A DNA stretch of 64,000 nt, from positions 1 to 64,000 of the forward strand of contig NZ_CCRF01000083.1 in the NCBI RefSeq assembly GCF_000751775.1, read 5' to 3'. The notes under the pieces are model-generated. The model saw nothing but the letters and a program-made list of their open reading frames with translations. It made no database searches and was not told the DNA's origin. Below are positions 39,477-49,391 of this stretch, in pieces. The stretch is from Caldibacillus thermoamylovorans (lineage in GTDB: Bacteria > Bacillota > Bacilli > Bacillales > Caldibacillaceae). Every line of letters starts with the position of its first letter. Positions within the stretch are counted from its first letter, which is position 1. The position numbers were made by a program, and so were the translations under genes.

Positions 39477-40666
39477 GTATTGTCGAAAATATTAAAATTG
39501 CTTTCTCCTCCATCTTTGTTCATAAAATGCGTTCAATTTTAACAATGATTGGCATAATTATTGGTGTATCGAGCGTCATTTTCATTGTCGCACTTGGTCA
39601 AGGGGGAACGGAAAAGCTCAAATCACTAATTGTTGGTTCCGGAAATACGGTTTCTTTATCTTACTCCCCCTCTGAAGAAGAAATGAAGGAAAATCCGGAT
39701 GCTCTTTGGTCACCGTTTACGGAAGACGATATCCGTTCCATTGAAACAATCCCGGAAATTTCAAAAATTGTGACATCCAGTGATGAATTTGGCAATGTTC
39801 GCTACCGGGAAAATACAATTGAGTCATCTATTTCCGGTATTAACCAAACGTACATTGAAGTAAACGAGTTAAACGTATCGAGCGGAAGAAATTTACTGCC
39901 ATCAGATTTTTTAGGGGGCGGACGTGCGGCTGTAATCAGTTCAGGTCTTAGCAAGGAGTTATTTGAAAAAGAGGAGCCGTTAGGAAAAATTATTTATGTT
40001 CAATCACAGCCTTTTGAAGTTGTCGGTGTTTTAGAAAAACCAACCGGGCTGTTAGCATCGTTCAGTTCCAATGAGGTATATGTTCCTTGGAAAACTTGGC
40101 GAACGATAACCGGTAACAACAAAATCAGTTCTATCACAATTCAAGCTGAAAATACTGAGAAATTGCAAGAAGCAGGAAAGAAAGCAGCACAATTATTAAA
40201 TCAAATTCATGGAACAGAGGAAGCCTACCAAGTGACAAACATGGAAGAAATTGCTGAAGGGATTGGCCAAATTACATCCATTATGACCCTGATTATTGGA
40301 TGTATTGCGGGAGTTTCTTTATTAGTCGGTGGAATTGGCGTTATGAATATTATGCTTGTTTCCATTACCGAACGTACCCGTGAAATAGGTACCCGGATGG
40401 CTTTGGGTGCGACAAGAGGTCAAATTTTATTTCAGTTTTTAGTCGAAGCAATGACATTAACGTTAATCGGCGGGACGATTGGGATTTTATTTGGTGCTGG
40501 TGTTGCCTATTTGGTTTCGTCGATAATCGGTTTTCCGATAATTGTCTCATTGCCGATCGTTTTAATCGGATTATTGTTCTCGATGTTTATCGGTATCATA
40601 TTCGGCATCTTACCTGCTAATAAAGCATCGAATTTAGACCCAATCGAAGCTTTACGATATGAATAA
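39473..40666 (+). CDS. yknZ: MacB/FtsX-type permease (YknZ-like)
   Basis: A 397-residue permease with the MacB layout: one N-terminal helix (RSILTMIGIIIGVSSVIFIV), a large extracytoplasmic domain of about 220 residues, and three C-terminal helices (GVSLLVGGIGVMNIMLVS, then LTLIGGTIGILFGAG and the last near 365-385). TERTREIGTRMALGA is the usual coupling loop. With YknW, X and Y it forms a mechanotransducing exporter. A shared bidirectional terminator follows. Confidence 0.95.
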   Translation: MSIVENIKIAFSSIFVHKMRSILTMIGIIIGVSSVIFIVALGQGGTEKLKSLIVGSGNTVSLSYSPSEEEMKENPDALWSPFTEDDIRSIETIPEISKIVTSSDEFGNVRYRENTIESSISGINQTYIEVNELNVSSGRNLLPSDFLGGGRAAVISSGLSKELFEKEEPLGKIIYVQSQPFEVVGVLEKPTGLLASFSSNEVYVPWKTWRTITGNNKISSITIQAENTEKLQEAGKKAAQLLNQIHGTEEAYQVTNMEEIAEGIGQITSIMTLIIGCIAGVSLLVGGIGVMNIMLVSITERTREIGTRMALGATRGQILFQFLVEAMTLTLIGGTIGILFGAGVAYLVSSIIGFPIIVSLPIVLIGLLFSMFIGIIFGILPANKASNLDPIEALRYE

Positions 40667-40733
40667 ACTTTTAGTATCGCACATTATGGCAAGTCAAGGT
40701 AGTCAGTATAAATTTTATTTAAAAAGCTCTCTT

Positions 40734-40803
40734 ATATAAAACTATTTGAACAAATCAATTCTGTAAAAGCAACATATACATTTTCAATATAAAACTATTT
40801 GAA
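40734..40803. repeat. Short direct repeat between yknZ and uvrA
   Basis: ATATAAAACTATTTGAA occurs at 40734-40750 and again at 40787-40803. No function is evident. Confidence 0.6.
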
Positions 40804-40820
40804 ATTAATTCCTTTACACA

Positions 40821-40860
40821 AAAAGGCATGGTTATCAAAACTTGAGTTACCATGCCTTTT
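40821..40860. terminator. Bidirectional terminator between yknZ and uvrA
   Basis: AAAAGGCATGGT and ACCATGCCTTTT form a 12-bp stem between two convergent units, with A and T runs on both sides. Confidence 0.85.
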
Positions 40861-40932
40861 CATCTATTAGTGAAACAGTTTTTTCTGGTTAATACATATT
40901 TTATACATGAATGTTTAGCTTTAATTCGGAAA

Positions 40933-43809
40933 TTATGATTGTATTGGTAGTTCTTCTTTTTCCCGAATCATGTTTTTCATCCGTTCTCGGTCCCTCTCGA
41001 TAACACGTTTCAAATAATAACCGGTGTAAGACACATCTGTTTTGGCCACTTGTTCAGGCGTTCCTTTCGCAATAACCGTACCGCCGCGATCCCCGCCTTC
41101 CGGACCCAGATCAATAATATAGTCCGCTGTTTTTATCACATCGAGATTATGTTCAATAACGACCACCGTATCGCCGTTTTCAACAAGACGTTGTAAAACA
41201 TCGAGGAGACGGGCAATATCATCAGCATGAAGACCGGTTGTCGGTTCGTCCAAAATATACAAAGTGCGGCCATTGGAACGCCGATGCAATTCGGAGGCAA
41301 GCTTAACCCGTTGTGCTTCCCCACCGGATAATGTCGTTGCCGGTTGACCAAGTTTCATATACCCGAGACCAACATCATAAATCGTTTGGATTTTCCGTTT
41401 AATTTTTGGGATATTGGCAAAAAACTCCAATGCATCTTCTACGGTCATATCAAGCACGTCCGCAATATTTTTCCCTTTATATTTCACTTCCAATGTTTCA
41501 CGATTGTACCGTTTTCCATGACAAACCTCGCATGGTACATAAACATCCGGAAGAAAGTGCATTTCAATTTTAATGATGCCGTCCCCTTTACATGCCTCAC
41601 AGCGACCGCCTTTAACATTAAAACTAAAGCGTCCTTTTTTATAGCCGCGAATTTTGGCCTCGTTCGTCGCTGCAAATACATCACGGATATCATCGAAAAC
41701 ACCTGTATAAGTAGCCGGATTGGAACGTGGAGTACGTCCGATCGGTGACTGGTCAATATCGATAACTTTTTCCAGATTTTCTATTCCTTTGATTTCTTTA
41801 TGTTGCCCCGGTTTCACTTTGGCACGATTTAATTTTTGTGATAGGCTTTTATATAAAATTTCATTAACTAATGTACTTTTACCTGATCCGGAAACACCGG
41901 TGACCGCAATAAATGTACCGAGAGGAAATTTAACACGGATATTTTTTAAATTGTTTTCTTTACCGCCAACAACTTCCAAATATTGTCCATTTCCTTTTCG
42001 CCGTTCTTGTGGCAACGGAATAAATTTTTTGCCGGCTAAATATTGACCTGTTAATGAATGCGGATCACCCTTCACTTGTTCCGGTGTTCCGGCTGAAACA
42101 ACCGTGCCTCCATGAACACCCGCTCCCGGTCCAACGTCGACAAGATAATCAGCCGCCAACATCGTATCTTCATCATGTTCAACAACGATTAACGTATTTC
42201 CAAGATCACGCATTCGTTTCATCGTTTCAATTAATTTATCATTATCGCGTTGATGCAAACCAATTGATGGCTCATCCAAAATATACAGGACACCCGTTAA
42301 TTGGGAACCGATCTGAGTTGCCAGACGAATCCGTTGTGCTTCTCCACCGGATAATGTACCGGCCGCCCTGCTCAAGGTTAAATAATCCAAACCGACATTA
42401 ACAAGAAAACCGAGCCGTTCCTTAATTTCCCGCAAAATTAAGCGAGCAATGTTTTGTTCTTTTTCACTTAATTCCAATGTATCGAAAAAATGGAGAGCTT
42501 CTTGAATGGAAAAGTCGGTTACTTCCGCAATATGAAGTCCATTAATTTTCACTGCCAATGTTTCTTTTTTCAAGCGATATCCTTTACAAGTCGGACAAGG
42601 GTTTTGCGCCATATACTTTTCCATTTGTTCTCTTGTATAATCAGAAGTGGATTCCCGAAAACGGCGCTCAATATTGCGAAGAACGCCTTCAAATTCGATA
42701 TCCGTATCCCGAATCACGCCAAAATCATTTTCATAATGGAAGTGAATTAATTCCCCATCTGAACCGTATAAAATTTTATCCATTAAATGTTGCGGAATAT
42801 CTTTCACCGGTACATCCATATCAATCCCGTAATGATTACAAACCGCTTCTAATAATTGCGGATAATACTGGGAACTGACCGGTTCCCAAGGTGCAATCGC
42901 CCCTTGTCGTAATGTTAAGTTTTTATCAGGAATAACAAGGTCGAGATCCACTTCCAATTTCGAACCAATCCCGTCACAATCCGGGCAAGCCCCAAACGGA
43001 CTGTTAAACGAAAACATCCTTGGTTCCAATTCCCCGATGGAAAAACCACAATACGGACAAGCATGTAACTCACTGAAAAGTAATTCTTCTTGACCAATGA
43101 CATCGATTATGACGCGTCCTTGTCCTAGTTTCAATGCTGTTTCCAATGAGTCGGTCAGCCGCGCTGTGACTCCTTCTTTTATAATAATCCGGTCAATGAC
43201 AACATCGATGGAATGCTTTTTATTTTTTTCCAGCTCAATATCATCGTTCAATTCAAGCATTTCTCCGTCAATACGGACGCGGACAAACCCTTCTTTCTTT
43301 ATGTCTTCAAGAACTTTGGCGTGCGTCCCCTTTCTGCCGGAGACAACCGGAGCTAAGATTTGAATCCGGGTCCGCTCCGGATATTCCAATATACGATCGA
43401 CCATCTGTTCAACGGTTTGTGAGGTGATTTCAATGCCATGGTTCGGACAAATCGGGTGACCAATACGAGCATACAGTAATCGCAAATAATCATATATTTC
43501 CGTAACTGTTCCAACTGTTGAACGGGGATTCCGACTGGTCGTTTTTTGGTCAATAGAAATAGCCGGAGATAATCCTTCAATGGAATCAACATCCGGCTTG
43601 TCCATTTGTCCTAAAAACTGCCTGGCATAAGCAGAAAGCGACTCGACATACCGACGTTGACCTTCAGCATAAATGGTATCAAAAGCCAGCGAAGATTTTC
43701 CTGAACCGGATAACCCCGTAAAGACTACAAGTTGATTACGGGGAATATCGACATCAATATTTTTTAAATTATTTGTCCGTGCACCTCTTACTTTAATTTG
43801 ATCCTTCAT
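40933..43809 (-). CDS. uvrA: UvrABC excinuclease subunit A
   Basis: DNA damage sensor ATPase of 958 residues. It has two ABC modules: Walker [16 protein letters not shown] near residue 32 and [14 protein letters not shown] near 640, and two LSGGEAQR signatures. Zinc-binding cysteines occur in CPYCGFSIG...CPDC and in CEACKGDG...CEVC. It starts 6 bp after uvrB, in the same LexA-controlled operon. The length is normal. Confidence 0.99.
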   Translation of the reverse strand: MKDQIKVRGARTNNLKNIDVDIPRNQLVVFTGLSGSGKSSLAFDTIYAEGQRRYVESLSAYARQFLGQMDKPDVDSIEGLSPAISIDQKTTSRNPRSTVGTVTEIYDYLRLLYARIGHPICPNHGIEITSQTVEQMVDRILEYPERTRIQILAPVVSGRKGTHAKVLEDIKKEGFVRVRIDGEMLELNDDIELEKNKKHSIDVVIDRIIIKEGVTARLTDSLETALKLGQGRVIIDVIGQEELLFSELHACPYCGFSIGELEPRMFSFNSPFGACPDCDGIGSKLEVDLDLVIPDKNLTLRQGAIAPWEPVSSQYYPQLLEAVCNHYGIDMDVPVKDIPQHLMDKILYGSDGELIHFHYENDFGVIRDTDIEFEGVLRNIERRFRESTSDYTREQMEKYMAQNPCPTCKGYRLKKETLAVKINGLHIAEVTDFSIQEALHFFDTLELSEKEQNIARLILREIKERLGFLVNVGLDYLTLSRAAGTLSGGEAQRIRLATQIGSQLTGVLYILDEPSIGLHQRDNDKLIETMKRMRDLGNTLIVVEHDEDTMLAADYLVDVGPGAGVHGGTVVSAGTPEQVKGDPHSLTGQYLAGKKFIPLPQERRKGNGQYLEVVGGKENNLKNIRVKFPLGTFIAVTGVSGSGKSTLVNEILYKSLSQKLNRAKVKPGQHKEIKGIENLEKVIDIDQSPIGRTPRSNPATYTGVFDDIRDVFAATNEAKIRGYKKGRFSFNVKGGRCEACKGDGIIKIEMHFLPDVYVPCEVCHGKRYNRETLEVKYKGKNIADVLDMTVEDALEFFANIPKIKRKIQTIYDVGLGYMKLGQPATTLSGGEAQRVKLASELHRRSNGRTLYILDEPTTGLHADDIARLLDVLQRLVENGDTVVVIEHNLDVIKTADYIIDLGPEGGDRGGTVIAKGTPEQVAKTDVSYTGYYLKRVIERDRERMKNMIREKEELPIQS

Positions 43810-43815
43810 TTATCG

Positions 43816-45804
43816 TCACCTTTCTGCTTTCAACTCTAATACCAAGTCTCTCAATTCAGCAGCGCGTTCAAAGTCAAGTGCTTTGGCTGCTTCTTTCATT
43901 TCCGCTTCTAATTTTTGAATTAATTTTTCCCGTTCTTTCTTAGATAACTTTCCATATTTATCAGTCGGACTGTATTCTTCCTGTTCTTCAGCGGCAATGG
44001 TTGCACGAATAACATCATGAATTTCTTTTTGAATCGTTTTCGGGGTAATGCCATGTTTCCGATTATATTCTTCTTGGATTTGGCGCCGCCGTTTTGTTTC
44101 ATTGATTGCGAAATCCATTGAACGAGTAATTTGGTCCGCATACATAATGACTTTTCCGTTTGCATTTCTTGCTGCCCGGCCAATCGTTTGGATTAATGAA
44201 CGTTCTGACCGTAAAAATCCTTCTTTATCTGCATCTAAAATGGCAACAAGGGACACTTCCGGAATATCAAGTCCTTCCCGTAACAAGTTAATCCCGACAA
44301 TGACATCATATTTGCCCAGTCGCAAATCACGAATAATCTCAATCCGCTCCAATGTTTTTACTTCAGAATGTAAATACTGAACTTTAATCCCGATTTCTTT
44401 CAAATAATCGGTTAAATCCTCGGACATTTTTTTCGTTAATGTCGTTACAAGAACCCGCTCATTTTTCCGAATTCGTTCTTGAATTTCTCCGATAAGGTCA
44501 TCAATTTGTCCTTTGATCGGACGGACCTCTATAATCGGATCCAGTAAGCCGGTCGGACGAATAATTTGTTCAACCACCGTCGGACAATGTTCCAATTCAT
44601 ATGGTCCCGGAGTTGCTGAAACGTAAATAATTTGGTTGATATGTTTTTCAAATTCTTCAAACATAAGCGGTCGGTTATCCAGGGCAGATGGTAAGCGGAA
44701 GCCATGTTCAACAAGTACATTTTTTCTTGCTTGGTCTCCGTTATACATACCCCGGATTTGCGGAATCGTTACATGGGATTCATCAACAACGATTAAAAAA
44801 TCCTCTGGAAAATAATCGAGCAACGTATATGGGGTAGCGCCCGCTTCCCTTAAGGTTAAATGACGGGAATAGTTTTCAATTCCTGAACAAAAACCCATTT
44901 CCCGCATCATTTCCAAATCATAATTTGTCCGCTGTTCCAATCTTTGTGCTTCTAAAAGCTTCCCTTGAGCCCGGAGTTCCTTTAACCGTTCTTGTAATTC
45001 TTGTTCAATATTTTTAATGGCGACTTGCATTTTTTCTTCCCGTGTAACATAGTGGGAAGCCGGATAAATCGCCACATGTTCCCGTTCTCCGATAATCTCG
45101 CCCGTCAACGCATCGACTTCCCGAATTCGATCAATTTCATCACCAAAAAATTCAACACGGATACAATGCTCATCTCGTGAAGATGGAAAAATTTCCACAA
45201 CATCACCGCGAACCCGGAAGGTACCCCGATGGAAGTCAATATCATTTCGGGTATACTGGATATCAACCAATTTCCGAAGCAGTTCATTCCGCTCGATTTC
45301 CGTGCCGACCCTTAGTGATAATACAAGTTCTTTATATTCTTCCGGTGAACCTAACCCATAAATGCAGGATACACTGGCTATGATAATGACATCGCGACGT
45401 TCAAATAATGCCGATGTCGCTGAGTGTCGCAGCTTATCAATTTCATCATTAATACTTGCATCCTTCTCGATATACGTATCGGTCTGTGGTACATAGGCTT
45501 CGGGTTGGTAATAATCATAGTAACTGACAAAATATTCAACGGCATTGTTTGGGAAAAACTCTTTGAATTCGCTGTATAATTGCCCTGCCAATGTCTTGTT
45601 ATGAGCAATAATTAACGTTGGTTTATTCACTTCTTTTATCACATTAGAAATGGTAAAAGTTTTCCCTGTACCGGTTGCCCCCAGCAATGTTTGATGTTTC
45701 TTGCCGTTTTTTAAGCCCGCAACCAGCTCTTTTATCGCTTGCGGTTGATCCCCTTGAGGTTGATATTTTGACACTAACTGAAATTGATCCTTTGTTTTTT
45801 CCAT
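43816..45804 (-). CDS. uvrB: UvrABC excinuclease subunit B
   Basis: Damage-verification helicase-like protein of 662 residues: Walker [13 protein letters not shown] near residue 42, the beta-hairpin region [15 protein letters not shown], Walker B VVDESHVT, helicase motif QTIGRAARN, and the C-terminal UVR motif ([19 protein letters not shown]-like) that binds UvrC. GGGGTGA precedes ATG 45804. A LexA-type box lies 90 bp upstream. Confidence 0.99.
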   Translation of the reverse strand: MEKTKDQFQLVSKYQPQGDQPQAIKELVAGLKNGKKHQTLLGATGTGKTFTISNVIKEVNKPTLIIAHNKTLAGQLYSEFKEFFPNNAVEYFVSYYDYYQPEAYVPQTDTYIEKDASINDEIDKLRHSATSALFERRDVIIIASVSCIYGLGSPEEYKELVLSLRVGTEIERNELLRKLVDIQYTRNDIDFHRGTFRVRGDVVEIFPSSRDEHCIRVEFFGDEIDRIREVDALTGEIIGEREHVAIYPASHYVTREEKMQVAIKNIEQELQERLKELRAQGKLLEAQRLEQRTNYDLEMMREMGFCSGIENYSRHLTLREAGATPYTLLDYFPEDFLIVVDESHVTIPQIRGMYNGDQARKNVLVEHGFRLPSALDNRPLMFEEFEKHINQIIYVSATPGPYELEHCPTVVEQIIRPTGLLDPIIEVRPIKGQIDDLIGEIQERIRKNERVLVTTLTKKMSEDLTDYLKEIGIKVQYLHSEVKTLERIEIIRDLRLGKYDVIVGINLLREGLDIPEVSLVAILDADKEGFLRSERSLIQTIGRAARNANGKVIMYADQITRSMDFAINETKRRRQIQEEYNRKHGITPKTIQKEIHDVIRATIAAEEQEEYSPTDKYGKLSKKEREKLIQKLEAEMKEAAKALDFERAAELRDLVLELKAER

Positions 45805-45893
45805 CTAAATCACCCCATTATTTTTTGGGTCCGTACATTCATCATTCACAGAATCTATTTTACCAAAAGCATAACAGAAAAGCCACTATTTTG

Positions 45894-45907
45894 CGAACGA
45901 ATATTCG
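45894..45907. promoter_or_regulatory. LexA (SOS) box upstream of uvrB
   Basis: CGAACGAATATTCG fits the Bacillus SOS consensus CGAAC-N4-GTTCG with one mismatch (A for G in the right half) and keeps the purine/pyrimidine centre. Confidence 0.75.
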
Positions 45908-46106
45908 TTTAATTTTTATAGGTTAGGCGAATGTATAAATTTCCAACGAGGATGCCCATTCCGCGGATTTAAGGACGCCTCAAGAAAAACTTCAAATGAT
46001 ACAGTCCCAGCTGTAAATTTAATTAACCACAATATTAACGTTATACACAATTTTTACACTGTTTATCCACAGGGTATGAAGAACTTATCCTCATTCCCCG
46101 ATGAAA

Positions 46107-46141
46107 AGAAAAACCGCCTAACAAATTGTGATAAGCGATTT
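46107..46141 (-). terminator. Terminator after csbA
   Basis: On the minus strand AATCGCTTA and TAGGCGGTT form a 9-bp stem with two wobbles, followed by TTTCTTTTC. It overlaps the csbA 3' vicinity and precedes the uvrBA promoter region. Confidence 0.6.
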
Positions 46142-46147
46142 TATACC

Positions 46148-46387
46148 TCATTCATCCTTTTTTCTTTTAAAATTTTTTACCATGCGTTTTGAATACCAAA
46201 ATCCTATCGTCAACGAAATACCGTCAATAATAATCAACGGCCATGAATGGGTATAACCTTTATATGCGGACACAGAAATCAGAGCCAATGTTAACAGCAA
46301 TCCGACGATATGATTATAAGTTACACGTGAAAATAAGATGACCAACAAACACGGAAAGATTAATCCGGCAATTAATTTTCCAAGCAT
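46148..46387 (-). CDS. csbA: CsbA family membrane protein
   Basis: A 79-residue protein with two or three membrane helices (LIAGLIFPCLLVILFSRV, IVGLLLTLALISVSAYKG, WPLIIIDGISLTIGFWY) and a basic tail (KNFKRKKDE). It matches CsbA in sequence and in location upstream of uvrB; in B. subtilis csbA is a sigma-B general stress gene. The function is unknown. Confidence 0.9.
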   Translation of the reverse strand: MLGKLIAGLIFPCLLVILFSRVTYNHIVGLLLTLALISVSAYKGYTHSWPLIIIDGISLTIGFWYSKRMVKNFKRKKDE

Positions 46388-46600
46388 ACCCTCACTCCAA
46401 AATATATAATCGGTTTAGGAGTCAGTCCGACGAAGTTCATTCCACGTATCTTTATTCCAATTTTTCCAATCTTATGAGTACCAACTGCATAATGATCGGC
46501 TTTTATATTTTCGTCGGAACCACTCCCAGTCCCTGCTTTTGCTTTATAAAATACAATTTATATTTTATCATATTTTGCCGGATTCGTATGTTTAAACGCT

Positions 46601-46790
46601 TGTGGATAACTTTTCCACATCTTCCGAGTAGTTTTTCTAAAGTTAACTTCTGACTTGTGTACATTTTCCAACTACCGTGAACAATTTTGTTAGTTATGTG
46701 GATAAGTTGTGATTTTTCTGTGCTTAACTGCAGTTATTATGTGGATAATTTTTGATTAGTTGTGGATATAAAGGGTTCCTCTGTGGATAA
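46601..46790. promoter_or_regulatory. DnaA-box cluster
   Basis: Four perfect DnaA boxes read TGTGGATAA at 46601-46609, 46697-46705, 46740-46748 and 46782-46790, all in one orientation. Near-matches lie at 46611-46619 (TTTTCCACA) and 46761-46769 (TGTGGATAT). A fifth perfect box (TTATCCACA) is at 46063-46071, with TTATACACA at 46041-46049. The region 46388-47001 has no gene. There is no dnaA/dnaN here, so this is a secondary DnaA-binding region, not oriC. Confidence 0.7.
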
Positions 46791-46956
46791 CTTCCCGTTC
46801 TTGTTACTTGCATAAAATGGACATGATAATCTTTTTCCTTATTCTCCTGGAAAGAAGGTTTAATTATTTACGATTAACAACAAAATTATGACCAATCTTA
46901 GAAACTTTTTATAAAAGGATTGTTTGACTATAGAAAAATCGGTATATTAATGTTGC

Positions 46957-46974
46957 TTGTGATTTTGATCACAA
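46957..46974. promoter_or_regulatory. Rex-type operator of the formate/nitrite transporter
   Basis: TTGTGATTTTGATCACAA is an 18-bp palindrome with the TTGTGA/TCACAA ends of Rex sites. It lies downstream of a candidate -35 (TTGACT, 46924-46929) and 27 bp before the ATG, which suits repression. The inner bases differ from the best Rex consensus and the core TGTGA-N6-TCACA also fits Fnr/Crp. Rex is preferred because B. subtilis ywcJ is a Rex target. Confidence 0.7.
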
Positions 46975-47001
46975 TACATTAAAAAAGTTAGGAGTTTTTC
47001 T

Positions 47002-47829
47002 ATGTCTACAAGTGCATTAAGTACAGCCATTGATACATCTGTAAAAAAAGCCGATATGCTGAAAAATGACCCAAAGAAATTTTGGACAAAGGCGATGCTT
47101 GCAGGAGTTTATATTTCGTTTGCGGTTGTTTTTGCCTTTCGAATTGGAGACGCATTCAGGGCAACCGGATCACCGGCCACATCCTTAATCGGCGGGATGA
47201 CCTTCTCACTAGCGTTAGTTTTAATTGTGATTGGTGGCGGTGAGCTGTTTACCGGGAATACGATGTACATGACAATGGGCAGTCTGGATCAAAAGACTTC
47301 CTTGAAAGAAACCCTGTATGTTTGGGGTGTTACCTATCTTGGAAATTTAATCGGCGTCTTGTTTTTTACTTTTTTATTTGTTCAGACGGGTTTATTTAAA
47401 GATATTCCAGCTGACCACTATTTATTTAGTGCGGTGACAGGCAAGATTGGATTAACGACAGGGGAAATGTTTTTTCGCGGTATTCTATGTAACTGGCTTG
47501 TTTGTCTGGCCATTTGGCTCCCGTTGCAAACCGACAATTTTGCAGCAAAGGTTATGTTGATCATGATGACGGTCACTTCTTTCTTTGTTTCCGGTTATGA
47601 GCATAGTATTGCCAACATGGCGTTATTTTCTATTTCTTTATCAGTCCCTCACCCGGATACTATTACCTTGACAGGAGCGGCTTTTAATTTGCTCATTGTT
47701 TCACTTGGAAACATTGTTGGTGGTGGGTTATTTGTTGGAGCAACAAATTGGTATGTAAATAGGCAAGGAATTAAAAAAGAAGTGCCAATATATGCAGGAG
47801 ATGAAAAGCAGAAAATTATTGCTAAATAA
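47002..47829 (+). CDS. ywcJ: Formate/nitrite transporter family protein
   Basis: FNT-family channel of 275 residues with six helices. Family segments include GGGELFTGNTMYM near residue 75, GILCNWLVCLAIWLP near 155 and FVSGYEHSIANM near 195 with the central histidine. It moves formate, nitrite or related monoacids. It matches YwcJ in type and in having a Rex-like operator, so export during fermentation when NADH is high is likely. TTAGGAG precedes the ATG. It is monocistronic with its own terminator. Confidence 0.93.
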   Translation: MSTSALSTAIDTSVKKADMLKNDPKKFWTKAMLAGVYISFAVVFAFRIGDAFRATGSPATSLIGGMTFSLALVLIVIGGGELFTGNTMYMTMGSLDQKTSLKETLYVWGVTYLGNLIGVLFFTFLFVQTGLFKDIPADHYLFSAVTGKIGLTTGEMFFRGILCNWLVCLAIWLPLQTDNFAAKVMLIMMTVTSFFVSGYEHSIANMALFSISLSVPHPDTITLTGAAFNLLIVSLGNIVGGGLFVGATNWYVNRQGIKKEVPIYAGDEKQKIIAK

Positions 47830-47870
47830 AGATTCGTTTGGTGATCATTTTCCTTTTATTTTTTCCCTTT

Positions 47871-47910
47871 AAAAACCACCCTATTGCTTTTGTTCATTTG
47901 GGTGGTTTTT
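47871..47910 (+). terminator. Terminator of ywcJ
   Basis: AAAAACCACCC and GGGTGGTTTTT form an 11-bp stem. Confidence 0.88.
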
Positions 47911-48399
47911 ATGGATATAAAATTATTTTACCTTTATCGCATTGCCAATATGATACCAATGTATACAGTCGACATTTTTTTACGGTATTTGAGTTGGTGT
48001 GGCGTAATTTTGGACGGCCGTGTTCATTTCTTAAATTTCAGCATAATTGCAAAGAGTGTCTATTTTTTTGACATTCATTCAATTATTAGACATTTGTTTA
48101 GATTATCAACCGAATAGCAAATATGTATGCTAATGCTGAAAAACAGTTATTTTTAAGTCGATTAGTTTTGCGAATAGATCTACCATTTTCAATTAGATGA
48201 CAATCAGAATGTGGTAATTCATCGTTTGAGGCGACTCATAAATAAAGAGCTAACATTTTTTTATTGGATGAGCGTCTAAGGAAGAAAAAAGACAAAAACA
48301 CCTAATGCGAATCCAGATGGAAAAGTTAATTATACCTTTCAATGTTTCAGCACAAATTCCCGCAAACCATACTAGTTTATCAGAAGTTCCATTGCTTAA
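47911..48399. other. Non-coding stretch before the first CRISPR repeats
   Basis: Short open frames occur on both strands but none has a ribosome site with plausible composition. No hairpin or promoter stands out. It may be decayed sequence at the edge of the CRISPR locus. Confidence 0.4.
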
Positions 48400-48498
48400 C
48401 TTTCAATCCACGCACCCATGAAGAGTGCGACTTGATTATTATGAGCTTAAAAGATTGTTAGCTTTGATTTCAATCCATGCACCCATGAAGAGTGCGAC
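48400..48498 (-). CRISPR. Two-repeat CRISPR outlier
   Basis: Repeats at 48400-48431 and 48467-48498 enclose one 35-nt spacer. They are the array 1 type (32 nt, centre CACCCATG), with a changed first base in one and CCATGC for CCACGC in the other. No leader is present. It lies 2.5 kb beyond the trailer end of array 1 in the same orientation and is probably the separated old end of that array. Confidence 0.85.
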
Positions 48499-48516
48499 AC
48501 TAAACAAGCACGCTGA

Positions 48517-48981
48517 TTATTCAACGTACTTGAATAGAAATCCACCTTCTTCGAATTTTCGACCAGCAACAGTTTCTTTACCAGTTTTGAGTGAATGCTT
48601 CACCCAGCCAACGTTACAAATTTTGTTCTCTGTTGTCCATTTGAAAGTCTCTAGTAATCCATCGATTGTATTTACTAGTTGGCCATCTTTATATACTTCA
48701 ATAACTCTTCTACGTCCTCGACGTAGTTGAGCTCGAGGTTTAGTTCCTTCTTCTTGTTGTTGAGCTTATCTATCTTGCTCTTCAGCAATCGCCCTTCTTC
48801 TTCGACGTTCTGGCTTGTCAACAATAACACGAACTTTTTCTCCAGGGAGTACTTGCGGAATCGTTAGCCTTAACTTTTTCTGATTTCCGTGCTCATTCTA
48901 ACGCCAAACACTAGTTCGTCCCGCGCCTTTATCGTCCAAACTTTTTATCTCAACAATCATTTCTTCATTCGTAACGGTCAT
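48517..48981 (-). pseudogene. Decayed small gene with TRAM-like opening
   Basis: A 155-codon frame from ATG 48981 (GGAGAGG 8 nt upstream) to TAA 48517 is interrupted by TAG after codon 27 and TAA after codon 71 but otherwise reads as protein. The first part (IVEIKSLDDKGAGRT, then LRLTIPQVLPGEKVRVIVDK) resembles a TRAM domain. A basic linker (RRRRR, LRRGRRR) leads to VIEVYKDGQLVNTIDGLLET and ends GGFLFKYVE. I cannot name the family. The 3' end lies 18 bp from a CRISPR repeat. Confidence 0.6.
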
Positions 48982-49329
48982 AATTAATTCCTCTCCATTA
49001 AATCTTTTACTCCAATTAGTATAAAGGACTAATGGACTTTTGGGAATGATACATCCTTAGTAGATATTACAAGCCTTGACATAAAACACCTAATCTTTCG
49101 TTTCCGCTAAGAAAAATTGTTTAAAGTTCGTTTTTATCTCGGGATTCTTGCCTCAGTATCTGTATCCTATATCTTAAACAAAAAATTAACTTTGTTATAC
49201 CGATTTGTTGATAAAAAAGATTTTCGGCACATTTCGTGTAAAAGTTTGGTTTTGCACAAAATAACTGATTACTTATGAACAGTTCATTTCTCAGACTCCC
49301 ACTCATTTTATTGAGTATTTTGCGAACGC
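48982..49329. other. Non-coding stretch in the decayed island
   Basis: No gene recognised. It separates the two pseudogenes and looks like degenerate sequence. Confidence 0.4.
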
Positions 49330-49383
49330 AAAACTGCACCTCCAAATGTTGGTGCTCCCTAACATTTAAAGGTGCAGTATTTT
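49330..49383 (-). terminator. Long hairpin after the protease pseudogene
   Basis: ACTGCACCT(TT)AAATGTT pairs with AACATTT(GG)AGGTGCAGT on the minus strand, a stem of about 20 bp with two mismatches, followed by TTTTG. Confidence 0.65.
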
Positions 49384-49391
49384 ATCCATTA

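Noticed and set aside
46601-46790. Chromosomal origin oriC
   Set aside because: DnaA boxes are present, but dnaA, dnaN and a clear DNA-unwinding element are absent and the neighbours are uvrB/csbA and ywcJ.
47884-48117. Plus-strand open frame of 77 codons after the ywcJ terminator
   Set aside because: Aromatic- and isoleucine-rich composition typical of AT-rich non-coding DNA, no ribosome binding site, no recognisable motif.
49121-49345. Minus-strand frame of 74 codons in the decayed island
   Set aside because: No ribosome site, no motif, and it ends in the long hairpin region.
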